Below, one piece after another: positions 12,001 through 18,700 of a DNA stretch of 64,000 bases (the stretch's first letter is position 1; every line of letters starts with the position of its first letter). The stretch is from contig CAYFXV010000001.1 in NCBI GenBank assembly GCA_964347265.1, positions 133,674-197,673 on the forward strand, read 5' to 3'. The position numbers and the translations under genes are program-made. The DNA comes from CS1-C013 sp964347265 (GTDB lineage Archaea; Aenigmatarchaeota; Aenigmatarchaeia; Aenigmatarchaeales; Aenigmatarchaeaceae). Under the pieces are notes generated by a model. The model was not told the origin of the DNA. It was given only the letters and a program-made list of their open reading frames with translations, and searched no databases.

Positions 12001-12707
12001 ATTACATGAAACCTGGAGAAATGACTGTCTTTGTAATGAACAGATTGAAAGGAGAAGATTTGGATAGATTTGTTAGAAGAAGTATACAAGCAATATTTGA
12101 CATGAGACCAACAGAATCCAAGCAAATAAAATTACTTGTAGTCTATGACGAAGTTCACAGATTATTACCAAAATATGGAGGAAAGAAAGGATATATTGCA
12201 ATAGAAAGAGCATGTAGAGAATTCAGAAAGTGGGGAATTGGATTATTCTTAATATCTCAGGTTTTGTTAGACTTCAAAGGAGCAATAAGAGCTAATATAG
12301 CAAACGAGATACAATTAAGAACAAAATATGAAGGAGACATAGGAAGAGTAAAATCAAAATATGGTTCTGATTATGCATCAAAAGTAACAAGACTTACCAT
12401 TGGTACAGGTTTATTCCAGAATCCAGAATTTAATCACGGAAGACCTTGGTTCTTAATGTTTAGACCTTTGTTGCATTCACCGTTTGCTTTAACTGACAAA
12501 GAGATTGATACGTATATGAAATTAGATAAGAAAGTAAAAGAGATTGAAGACAAAATTAAGAAACTAAAAGCAAAGAAAGTTGATACTTACGACATAGAAG
12601 TTGAACTAAACATTGCTAGAGATAAAGTTAAAACTGCTGCTTTCAGAATGGCTAAAACTTATTTAGAATCAATTGAGAAAAGACTCGAAAAAATGGGAGT
12701 TAAATGA
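3..12707 (+). CDS. Giant N-glycosylated surface protein with C-terminal HerA/VirB4-like ATPase domain (5' partial)
   Basis: The frame is open to the left edge with no stop before the first in-window ATG at 27, so the gene almost certainly starts upstream. Numbering from that ATG gives 4,226 residues. About 3,500 residues are repeated beta-rich Ig-like segments packed with Asn-Xaa-Ser/Thr sequons. A Cys-rich patch (about 3536-3558, CGDEEC...CPIDCP) follows, then a Pro/Gly/Ala linker (about 3560-3605) and NEW3-like domains. One membrane span lies near 3834-3855. The cytoplasmic end is a HerA/VirB4-like P-loop ATPase with Walker A GGTGSGKT (about 3912-3919), the sequence DPTAQW after the next strand, and Walker B LLVVYDE (about 4035-4042). 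The last 60 residues are charged helices. Ectodomain and ATPase are in one uninterrupted frame. The next gene overlaps by 4 nt (ATGA). The ATPase is certain from motifs; export, glycosylation and a motor role are inferred. Confidence 0.9.
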   Translation, partial: AIQSGEEHMCSSVNNEGDGFYNCTVDGSDTSSWSPSNYQSSISYSVKFNATASFYNYNETIDTCSPATSGSGCTDSKRGFLLETTPNLTDPGVSPSGDGGWGETWTFTVNSTDEDYDNLRVRLWIRKCDDDLCGSPGAWQLTGSNTSVSGINTTVTFTKSNFDEDAIDSGGKWQYKFNVTDYVSAIPNYDGWDNNETLIYNFTLQPDDINITYFWGNNSVVNRSIAPSQSNVTLSVRVYDTDRNALLSAGAGGTGKFYVTTDPYDTNSFIVDKSGVSVTGNGFINETFPNSGVCNYSIGPLRWRAEYSGTAYNDTNSSDFYDDFFVNLTTYPLQVNLYNPDNDTFRRNVDPIPYIGNVTDDCTDVLGTGVSNVTTVTFQGYYGTNYPSWALCQDGSVTDNNNGTYNCSVTSSAVAAFNRYNLTFNATKEYYNDSNTTEIIDSFWIVTNPRLDGEGVTTDDQGSLNPYSWGATWTFSVTVTNPDVTGYSFDDMNLSLWLNLTGDWELANSTTCDADDSDYASGKSVSFIQDFDCGDVGSKEYKFNITSFWNYNNTTSANGFSILKDDVTIISDSDPANINRESGSGLFVFRIRDDDNASSYVTNSSTNAAIYFSYENVSEHNISYTVNPNSTGYLNYSLDPDCNYSTGIHYWKGGTTTDDCYYAVNLSSDPTFNVTGQLKNSIIQPSEDSEFAMGTLVNITSNISSDCQENVSSATVTHEASLYGSGTWEWANISAIENEEFGKYNSTWNTTFNQGGNWSFKINASKLNYYSNSTIFTNWTYLNNTAPTAENASVSPETDGWGSNYSFSISVDDMQYDNVTCKLFTYTAGSWSYRGNDTVYLGVGNCTVNVTDFTCSDINTTSLNWFKWEIDDATNVFNTSNVSAPSITKDNVTIYYEYGNNSTANRNMSQTDLLIVRIFDNNSQKYVGSQIPNATGRIFVTTNGNDFDSGTQNTTNSSGYLNIYFDATGDFSVGLQNWTGGTYGDSCYYDANLTQNYTLIVKGDLANSISSWISPGGKGESVVKPDNVSFQMLVKDDEDLGITGASLNVTFINSLYGNNFTCDTIMEISNGYYNCTINTTLMSAGWYNITIDSNKTYYNDGYYFDSDVFYVETIPALITPIILSHNGSDIGGWGETWTAITNVTDEDQDNVTLKVQVKKYTDPDTPANWLDENQSSYFDNPDLRGPVNQTINLTFQDLDFMDDQVVWQVRFMVNDTDGYGSISSYTNFTIDKDDILIELLYGDNEEVWRNGTETLSLILNVTDLDQNLPADQVNMTFYITTNSSDPESFDGGATYQTNTSGISEYPFQPDCLYSTGEQTWYGKNNPDPYYKYNFTQNYSLNIKSYIALEVNYPTGQSFLIGAQIPFIGRVFDECFNISNAEVNFYDRRPGATERFYTCYGTTDWGNGTYNCTWDSSNKPPGWHGVKIEARKEYHGNYPNYNQTIRYIDGYETHHLSTQPSISLGWSSYPSVDPKVDGWGKLRTFQAKITDLDGSLNNISLWKSFDNNTWYLINSTNMSPQGVDVQVRYNLSGVLTDPFKNRFSCDDLSNSTGGIVYFKFNTTDIFGYGDESEIDNFTVQVDNVTLTLDPLSNTTTRRIADNKAYLRFTIRDDDYGNYYPDNVNGSVWITLNGTNYSYNITNSSYSGNLTVYYNSTCNSDVGIQYWKGGTIDSCYEMKNTTNETLTVYGQLNVSLISPPNESVINRDKNVSLNSSVEDECSQSIFDATVNWYNSSSYSLGNDYNVTWHIPVEYKLGNETIITNATRTYYDYDSNNTTVYVYGWSDVSYIEPLNETTYDSGDGVDIACRVIDSNTTQPIANYAVFIYVNDESLENLTTDSNGWINTSWDTSGKSAGWYNITCSIEDNSTLYYNTSASQNETWIMLERPLKINIIRMDGSACQQGLVCKWIYRNDTFSPYKVNITVHVMDASIGSAQDANVTFYNSTNFLGNCTTNSTGWCYLENYNPANNTNPAIITIYINATRPENEDSVTNTSLLRVKGILNVTVISPPDIVRCGASGYDCSKSEAINLTVDVFSENGENASTLNPTVTWYNETSQVTSGGVSILLPQTKVKEQDTGNHNFMAVATKDNYDDGSANVTFNISGVVTVTWISPTVETPYPYDFYPTCYVEDEDAGIGVDEYLVNFSYKWEPTPDFTFNGTYLTNSSGYANYTFTPTQKGNISFNCTIGDNTSRYYSKSPTQYFDIEYDIWVKDLDPPEFYNVSIVPNESMEANLNYTNITVFVNDNYEIKTVKVYIEYPNTTTENLTMTNLTPIQSEFGYYNATYNLTFTPPIGGIYNITIYAIDGDTENNYNSTSKYNISVWGGINGSVSQCVNNTNDGDLTDCDSDITAPFISQTNSFTFEVRSNFTNLGPAGAYEINLTHSEDPVGSLTYDDPYHECGLLYPNETCSWNFNVTVPAAKPPGLYLTHVNSTWKNPDNTYQTVYNTTYISVDSNPIINITETELIKDIAHNQTTYIGNITIVSAGNDEVRNITLSWYGISGVMGYYNLALNCPLCSLDISPNQETVLFAADNFTSHINISVPAGQEPGNYLADLIVMSENAGNDTALLNLTVPLNDSWIRTPLSGTFGTILAPLNTSNLIGYINVTNIGNIKIAFEVIKSGDIYSYTKIDNQNWFSFDLEKLVTRPLNLTYSIPAAASVGVYDITIYIRNFSLTVPQQTVNFSLNVTDVPPNITDIQIVPTSFEQGYENVTIQANVTDNFAVDKVWTNITPPNGSSFILLMQNYTGFIYNITYVYPVAGTHEIIICANDSASLLACTSPINITSSDTTQLTISTNATLLNATQIRIDSGQGFAINFSVNNIGASRANNTNVSISYPSNITVSYDYFDFGEVLKNTSEYNITTITVENATAPGIYVVNLTVSWTNLNNTFNSSLFNITINVTPNAEIDILENVINKIIEEGDSDNATLTLRSIGNDNVTNVNISCSSGEICDPVNNFIIDIEPWNISLMPIGNITYVNITFGVPSGYPTGDHSGYIRVDWNDSTSTQNFSEEIPVNILVPANVSWIHNPKTIEKRVYDNETGSYGQINITNTGNANATLNLTINGTVAEWLTLSKYNITLLYGEIQTIYVNYSSPNITYNTNYTGYITSNITGSLRENATTKEVSTFVSLFVSPYGVNITYPTQNNPILDVNPADTVQAKVNITENGTIVSSAAMFEVTLFNETMSSSANITSYPFNASEGFWLVNFTAPNISIGRIYNLNISANHTGVYNNTRYDIEYDSIVYNDTTAPIIDVIFPVRTPANQTVNIKINITEYGGLKNITANITHPDNSSEIVNLTFLSRVSNAYTYENNFSNTSQIGIYVLNTTACDISDNCNSTSSSFEIYPTAYFSGHAVDVESVGEEPIYINFTFYDSNTTTIRFNFGTNLTDGYYNETIDVKSYDLKVKTVNQSFRHTIEFNTISISSNYYNPIILGNIPSARTTISAFKGLYIYSNLSSSDMKIIMDFSECLSNGCGPPIYDPQHLAIYKYDSSWTPKVTSSQNTLWTRINNENGDNADNSVNLTTLSVSATVSSLNGAYILAEFICGDEECENSFGESTNNCPIDCPSLPPTPPTEPTEPTPGGGGGGAGMGTGIAGVAGAGGAAAAITPAQPLPVPLEIKSTLLETTLAPGEEKIFSVDITNNLDSGATATLFVEGPVFALLTVQKPSMSIKAKSTEVSEIRAAAPVAAVPGIYTGDLVIKSGSIVHRIPVTITVEPVVEPLLDVQVKALSKEINPGANVSFEISLVNMGETAEVEDITVTYSVKPVANQTNIISTSSETLAVEDKVTYRRTIEIPADTPEEKYIIEANASYWYGTKFAVSADNFDVTTLPWPLLLLKAAFMNWITYVILLGGVPALIIGIRWYSAYRASKAAKARYIAPLDFKTLPQKSPDSLLVGKIAETDVKAYMSIPQLLMHSIAAGGTGSGKTVSAMVASEELLKRKVPIIVFDPTAQWTGFMKPCSLKPMLKLYSRFGLKPTDATRFKTTVILVENPNMPINIKDYMKPGEMTVFVMNRLKGEDLDRFVRRSIQAIFDMRPTESKQIKLLVVYDEVHRLLPKYGGKKGYIAIERACREFRKWGIGLFLISQVLLDFKGAIRANIANEIQLRTKYEGDIGRVKSKYGSDYASKVTRLTIGTGLFQNPEFNHGRPWFLMFRPLLHSPFALTDKEIDTYMKLDKKVKEIEDKIKKLKAKKVDTYDIEVELNIARDKVKTAAFRMAKTYLESIEKRLEKMGVK

Positions 12708-14443
12708 AGAATAAAAAGAAGAATAAAAAAAATAAAAAAAAGAGAAAGCGAGAAAGCGAGAAGGACATAAAAGATATGTTGCTTCACTTAGAAGATGAAT
12801 ATAGAAAAGCAAGTATTTCAGAAAAAGATTATAAGGAGCTAAAAGAAAAATATTCAAAGAGACTTAATAAGATGAACAACGTGGCTAAGAAAGATCCTCC
12901 TAAAGAAAAGAAGAAAGATACATTAGAAGTCGGAGAAATAGAAGAAGTTACGCCAGAAGTAATAGAAAAACTAGCAACGCAACTAAGTGAGCAGCCTGAA
13001 GTTGAAGAAGAAGTGAAAGAAAAAAAACCAGGTTTCTTTGGTAGATTGTTTGGGGGAAAGAAAAAGGGGAAGAAAGTCGAAGAGATTGAAACTACCACAG
13101 CACAAGAAACTTCAGCTCCACCGACTTTTGAAGAATCAATGGATGAACCTCAAACATTAAGAGAGCCTTCAGAAGTTTATCAAACTTCTCAACCTTCACC
13201 TCGTTTTCCTGAATTAAACAAAAAAATTGGGTTGTTTGAAGTAGAAGTCGAGAAAGTAAAAGCAATGTTAGAAGCTGTAAAGGAAACTGGTCATGTTACA
13301 GATGAAAGTATACAAGCGATTTCTGAAAGTATTGGAGAATTGAGATCTTTAATATTCCAAACTGATGCTAGTTTAAAAGAAACTATGGTGAAAATGGAAA
13401 AAATAGAAGATGAGATTTCTGAAGTTAAACCTAAAGAGATTGTAAAAAAATTTAGAGTATTCGATACAAAAATTGAAAAAGATGACTTAGAAATTGAAAA
13501 ACTTCAGAAAAAATCAGAAAGTGCTAATGAAAAATTAAATAAAATGTATGAGATGCTTAAAAGTATAGATGGTATAGAAAATCTAGTTAATGTAAACGAA
13601 AAAATACAAGAAAAATTAAAAGAGGTTGAGGAAGCTGTAAAATATATAGGGAGGATAGGAGCTAAAACAGAGAAACAGTTTATGGATTTGAGTAGGGGTT
13701 TAGAAGATTTGGTTCTATTCAAAGCTAAACAAGAAGATTTTGATGAAGGTTTAAAAGACATAATGAAATCTATTGATGCTCTAAATGTTAAATTTGAAAG
13801 TTATGTTAGTAAAAAGGATTTGGGTGTTTTTAGAGAGGATATATTAATAATTAAGAAACAATTAGAAAACATAAATAAAATTTTGCCATTAGCAGAAGTT
13901 AAATTGCCTGAAAACATAATTGATTTGAGAAAAGAAAGGGAAGACATATTGTTGCTTCTTGATTCTCTTCAAGAACAATATGAAAACAAAAAAATTACTA
14001 GAGCTGAATATAAAAACTTCAAAGAAGGTAATGAGACGAGATTAAAAGAAATTGAAAAGCAATTGGCAAGTGAATGGAAAAAAATTGAAAGGATTATAAA
14101 AGTTTCTGGGAAAGAAAAGTCAGTTGAACAAGCACCAGAACAAGCAAAAGAAATTGAAACTAAAGAAGAGAGAATAACAGAACTTAAAACTAGCGGAAAA
14201 AAAGGAGAGGAGATGAAAGAAGAGATTGAAAAAATTGAACCAGAAGAGAAGGAAAAGGAAGAAGAACCTGAATTAGAAGAGATGAAAAAAGAGGAAGAAG
14301 AAATTAAACCTGAAGAAAAAGCTGGGAAAGTTAAAAAAGAGGTAAAGAAAAAGGTAAATTTGAAGAAAAAAATTAAGAAAACGAAAAAAAAGAAAAAAGA
14401 ATCAGAAAAATCAAAAATTTTAAGTGAAATTAAAAAAATGTAA
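12704..14443 (+). CDS. Cytoplasmic Lys/Glu-rich coiled-coil protein with two SHOCT-like helical motifs
   Basis: This 579-aa protein has no signal peptide or membrane span. It starts with a very Lys-rich tail. A helical segment near residues 24-52 (LEDEYRKASISEKDYKELK) resembles SHOCT-type motifs, and a second one appears near 425-455 (LQEQYENKKITRAEYKNF). Between them are a Gly/Lys patch (FFGRLFGGKKKGKK), a Pro/Ser-rich stretch and long heptad-like coiled coils. The C-terminal 120 residues are almost only Glu and Lys. It overlaps the upstream ATPase gene by 4 nt, so it is probably co-translated with it. I infer a cytoplasmic partner or scaffold of the giant ATPase protein; no enzyme motif is visible. 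Confidence 0.8.
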   Translation: MKNKKKNKKNKKKRKRESEKDIKDMLLHLEDEYRKASISEKDYKELKEKYSKRLNKMNNVAKKDPPKEKKKDTLEVGEIEEVTPEVIEKLATQLSEQPEVEEEVKEKKPGFFGRLFGGKKKGKKVEEIETTTAQETSAPPTFEESMDEPQTLREPSEVYQTSQPSPRFPELNKKIGLFEVEVEKVKAMLEAVKETGHVTDESIQAISESIGELRSLIFQTDASLKETMVKMEKIEDEISEVKPKEIVKKFRVFDTKIEKDDLEIEKLQKKSESANEKLNKMYEMLKSIDGIENLVNVNEKIQEKLKEVEEAVKYIGRIGAKTEKQFMDLSRGLEDLVLFKAKQEDFDEGLKDIMKSIDALNVKFESYVSKKDLGVFREDILIIKKQLENINKILPLAEVKLPENIIDLRKEREDILLLLDSLQEQYENKKITRAEYKNFKEGNETRLKEIEKQLASEWKKIERIIKVSGKEKSVEQAPEQAKEIETKEERITELKTSGKKGEEMKEEIEKIEPEEKEKEEEPELEEMKKEEEEIKPEEKAGKVKKEVKKKVNLKKKIKKTKKKKKESEKSKILSEIKKM

Positions 14444-14489
14444 ATAAAGTAGACAAATCTTTAATAATTAATTAAGGAGAATCTTTATT

Positions 14490-14927
14490 ATGGCAAAAAT
14501 AATTAAGTTAGAAAATGTACAAAAAAATACAAAGAAATTCTATGAAATTTGTTCTGACATAAGTGTTTTACAAAGAGAACTAGATCAAATGTTGACTGCT
14601 ATAGAAAAAAATTCTGTAGATTTTGAAAAAGGAAAAATTTCAAGAGAATTATTTAAATACAATGACGATAGAATGAAAAAAGAAAGTGCAAAAATAATTA
14701 AAAAAATTAATAGTTTTGCCGACTTGGGAATTGCTTTGATTAATAAAGTTAATAAAGAAATTGCATCTCAAAAAACAGAAACAAAAGAAAAGCAAGGAAA
14801 GAAAAAAATAAAAGAGATAAAGAAAAGTTTAGAAGAAAAGAAACCTAAAACTGTAAAGAAAAAGAAAGAAACAACTCCCAGTCCGCCACCAGTACAGACG
14901 CCTCCAGAAACATCTCCTGCTCAATAA
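14490..14927 (+). CDS. Small coiled-coil protein with SHOCT-like motif and Lys/Pro tail
   Basis: This is a 145-aa soluble protein. Residues about 25-70 (QMLTAIEKNSVDFEKGKISR, then ELFKYNDDRM) follow the same helix, G-x-IS, Tyr, helix plan seen in the neighbouring coiled-coil proteins. The rest is a Lys-rich helix and a Pro/Thr-rich C-terminus. An AAGGAGA ribosome-binding site lies 9 nt before the ATG, and an AT-rich TATA-like stretch (around 14454-14468) precedes it. It lies between the giant ATPase cluster and the 1,964-aa surface protein. The function is unknown; an adaptor role is inferred from the shared motif and position. Confidence 0.75.
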   Translation: MAKIIKLENVQKNTKKFYEICSDISVLQRELDQMLTAIEKNSVDFEKGKISRELFKYNDDRMKKESAKIIKKINSFADLGIALINKVNKEIASQKTETKEKQGKKKIKEIKKSLEEKKPKTVKKKKETTPSPPPVQTPPETSPAQ

Positions 14928-14947
14928 AATAGAATAAGGTAGTTAAA

Positions 14948-15244
14948 ATGGGGATAATAAAAAGAATAAATTTAAATTCAATTGAAGATAGTTTAGAAGA
15001 AATAGCTGGTTTATCATTTCAAGCAAAGTTTTTTCAAGAACAGCAGAAAGTTATAATGGAGCAAATAAAACTCAATAAATCTAGTTTTTCTTCTGGTAGC
15101 ATTTCTAAATATGTTTACAATAAAAACAAAATTATCTTAGAAGATGAGGAAAAAAAAATGATTGGAAAGATAAATAAAACTATTAGTAAAATTCAGAGAG
15201 TCAATGATAATTTGCAAAAGATTATAAAAGAGTATAGAATTTAG
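14948..15244 (+). CDS. Small coiled-coil protein, paralogue-like to the preceding gene
   Basis: This 98-aa soluble helical protein contains the segment EQIKLNKSSFSSGSISKYVY at about 38-57. That matches the same helix, G-x-IS, Tyr, helix plan as the 145-aa protein just upstream, followed by a helix rich in Ile, Lys and Glu. It has no signal peptide, membrane span or catalytic motif. An AAGGTAG sequence lies just before the start. The two genes look like divergent copies of one small cytoplasmic family. Confidence 0.7.
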   Translation: MGIIKRINLNSIEDSLEEIAGLSFQAKFFQEQQKVIMEQIKLNKSSFSSGSISKYVYNKNKIILEDEEKKMIGKINKTISKIQRVNDNLQKIIKEYRI

Positions 15245-15251
15245 TGAGAAT

Positions 15252-15734
15252 TTGAAAAAAACATTTTTGAGTATTGTATTAGTAAATATTATGATTTTTT
15301 TTGCTTTAATTGCTATTCATGAAATTAGTCATATCTTTGTGGGTTACTGTTTAGGTTGTGAATATGAAAAAGCTGTTCTCTTTGACAGTAATTTTAATGG
15401 TCCGCACACTGAACTTATTTGCAATAACAGTATAAATGAGTTTTTTGTTTATATTGGAGGTTTGATAATTACATCGATCTTTAGTTTAAGTTTTCTGTTA
15501 GTGAACACCATTGAAAAAAATATGTCTTTTCTATCATTAGGTGTCTCAATAATTTTAAGCTCTTTAGATATTAGTTTTGTTTTAAATTCACAAACAATAT
15601 TTTATCCTTTGCTAATTCTTGGGTTTTTCTTCATTACACTTGGAGAGTATTTTTTGACTTCTTCTTATATTAAAGAAGGTTTTTCTTTCAATTTTTTAAA
15701 AAATAAGAAGCTTCCATTAGAAGAGGAAATGTAG
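15252..15734 (+). CDS. Integral membrane protein with HExxH motif, possible M50-like metalloprotease
   Basis: This 160-aa protein starts at a TTG codon; no ATG or GTG fits the beginning of the frame. The first membrane helix carries HEISH (His23, Glu24, His27), the zinc-binding signature of membrane metalloproteases. It is followed by GYCLGCE, a short loop, and three further hydrophobic helices. A typical M50 enzyme also has a later Asp or Asn/Pro/Asp-Gly ligand motif, which I cannot find, so the protein may be a minimal or degenerate member. It begins 7 nt after the preceding stop and is followed by the 1,964-aa surface protein. Processing of neighbouring membrane proteins would fit but is inference. 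Confidence 0.65.
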   Translation: MKKTFLSIVLVNIMIFFALIAIHEISHIFVGYCLGCEYEKAVLFDSNFNGPHTELICNNSINEFFVYIGGLIITSIFSLSFLLVNTIEKNMSFLSLGVSIILSSLDISFVLNSQTIFYPLLILGFFFITLGEYFLTSSYIKEGFSFNFLKNKKLPLEEEM

Positions 15735-15770
15735 TTCAGCATATTTTAATATAACTTCTATAAATTTATT

Positions 15771-18700
15771 ATGGAAAAAGTAATGATTTTATTAGTTTTA
15801 CTTATCTCGTTCGTATTAATTTCTAGCTTATACTTCTTGAATTTAACAAGACTTACAGGAATGTTTATCGGATTTGGACAACCACAAAGTGCTGAATGGT
15901 GGAATATTTCTTGGCAATATAGATTTAGATTTGAAATTAATTCCACTCAATATAATAGAACAGATTGGCCAATAGAACAACAAATAAATTTTACAGACTT
16001 ATTACCTTCTGGAACATTTGATATAAATTCTACCAGAGTTTTTGAATATTCTTCTGGCTCAATATTATATGAAATCCCAAGCCAATTTGAAGTAGATGAA
16101 AATTATAATGCAACAAACAATGCAATAGGCACTTTAGTTTTTCTCATGAATGGAACAACTAATGCTAACACTAATAGAACTTTTTATGTTTATTATGATT
16201 CCATAGAAAATGGTGCTAAAGAAAATCCAAATTATACAATTAATATTAACTATAATTGGGATGGAGAAGAAATTAATGTTAATAATTCATTCTTATCAAT
16301 TAACATTGATACCAATAGATCGGAAAATACTTCTGGTATTTACCGTGTTTATAGTGGTGAAGATTATTTGCTTGACGTAGCAGACGAATCTAATAGAACT
16401 GCAGAATATCTTGAATACTCTAATGGAACATATAATTTCAGTTTTGATTTGATAGGTAATGCTAGTTTCACAAATGGTTCTGTAAGACTTATAATAGAAC
16501 AGGTGGGAGATGAAATTATATTTGGATATCCTAGCCAAAAGACAAATGAAGGTCAAATAATTAAAAGATATTATATATATGATAAAGCTGGGCCTCAGAG
16601 CCAAGGAATTTTTATTAAAATCTGGCAAAGATTTTCAAACAATGCAGGTTATTCTATAGATAGAAATTCTACTTTTTCGGGTGCTTTAGCATTTGATGTT
16701 GAAAGAACTTTTGATTCTGGCAATGTATATAGTCATGAATCTAATACAACAAATCCCTACTCTTGGTCTAGAACTACTGGTGGAACTACTGGAGCTTGGG
16801 AAACTCTAGGTATAATTAATTTAAATCAAACCGGAACCTCAAACTACTTTGCCAATTATACTTCAGAGTGGGGTAGGGTAGGACTCCAACTTAATAATAC
16901 TACTATAACGTCTGGATCTTACATAGAACAAACTTCTGTGGTTTATCTTGCTCCTACTGGTGGAGGTTTGGCTATTGACGAATTTGAAAACATAAGAGAC
17001 AGATTCATTAATCCTATAAGTATTACTCAATATCTTCCAGAAGTATGGTATGTGGATATTGATCCATCAACAAATGAAACGATTTACAATAAAAATGAAA
17101 CGATTTTGATTACAGGTAATATTTCAGATGGAGATAGCTATAATCTTACAGAATATATGAATGCTACTCTAGATATGGGCACAATTGATAGTGGTGATGA
17201 TCAAACAATAATTCTTTATGATGATGGAAATCATGAGGATGGAGCTGCCAATGATAGTGTTTTTGCTAATAGTTTTCAAATACCAAATAATGGTGAACTT
17301 GGTATATGGACAATAAACTTTACTACATATTCAAATAATTCAGAGTTTCTAAATTCAACAAATTATACTTTTAATGTAACTGATATTTTAAATGTTAGTG
17401 TGAATATAAACAACCCTACAGGATTAACAGGAAGAACAGTTTTTGCAAATATTAGTGTTAAAAATTATAGAACTGATATTTGGATTCCCGGATCTACTTT
17501 AAATTGTAGTTACGATTCTACTGAAGTTACTAATAAAACTGATTGGGGAGATGGAAATTATTCTGTTAACTTTACTGCTCCTATTGAAGAAGGGGATTAT
17601 AACCTTAGTTGTAATGCAACATGGAACAATAATACGGGTAATGATACTGACAGTTTTATCACAGAATCTGCAAAAATTAATGTAAGTATAACTGCTCAAC
17701 CATCTAATTTTACGTTAAATAATGTTGGATTATATGAAAATGAAAGTTTTGTAACTGCAATTAATGCTACAAATTTAGGAAATGGTACTGCATATAATTC
17801 TAACATAAGTTTAAATCTTTTAGGTGGATGGGATGCAAATGAAACAATTGAACAGTGTGGAAATATAAACAAGACTGAATTCTGTATAAAGGGCTTTAAT
17901 ATTACAGCGCCCAATGCAACTAGTCCTGGGAATTATTATATAAATGTTAGTGTGAATTGGACTAATCCTGACGATAGTTTTGGAACGAATCAAACTACTT
18001 TAAATGTAACTATTTCTTCGAATCCAAAAGTCAATGTATCTGAAGAAACTTTAACAGCAGAAGCCGGTGATGGAGTAAATATTTATGTTTTTAATTTCAC
18101 TGTCATATCCATAGGTAATGATGCACTACAAAATATTACATTTAACTGTTCTGAAGGCGATGTTTGTAATAATTTTGTTGTTAATTTTACTCCACAGAAT
18201 ATTTCAAGTTTAAATGTAGATGAGAATTATTCTGTAGCTGTAAATGTGACAGTACCGTTAGGATATACTGTTGGTACTTATAATGGTACTGTTAATGTAT
18301 CTGCTGAGAATGATGATTATAAGAATTTGACTTTGAATATAAGTGTAGCTGCAAAAACTAATGCCAGCATAACGTTTGACCCTTCAAATTATACTTCACA
18401 AAATTTAACTCAGCTTGCTAATGAAAGTTTTATTCTTAATATTACTATTATGGATATAAGTAATGGAAGTGCGAGATATACAAACATAAGTTTAAATGTT
18501 CCTTCTAATTTATCATCAAACTCAACATTCGAAAATTGTAATAATTTAACAAAAGGTGAAGTTTGTCTTAAAGCTTTCAATATAACAATACTAAAGGGGG
18601 CTAATCCTGGAAATTATTATATAAATGTTAGTGTGAATTGGACTAATCCTGATAATAGTTTGGGAGTGAATCAAACTAGTTTTAATGTTACAGTAGAGAG

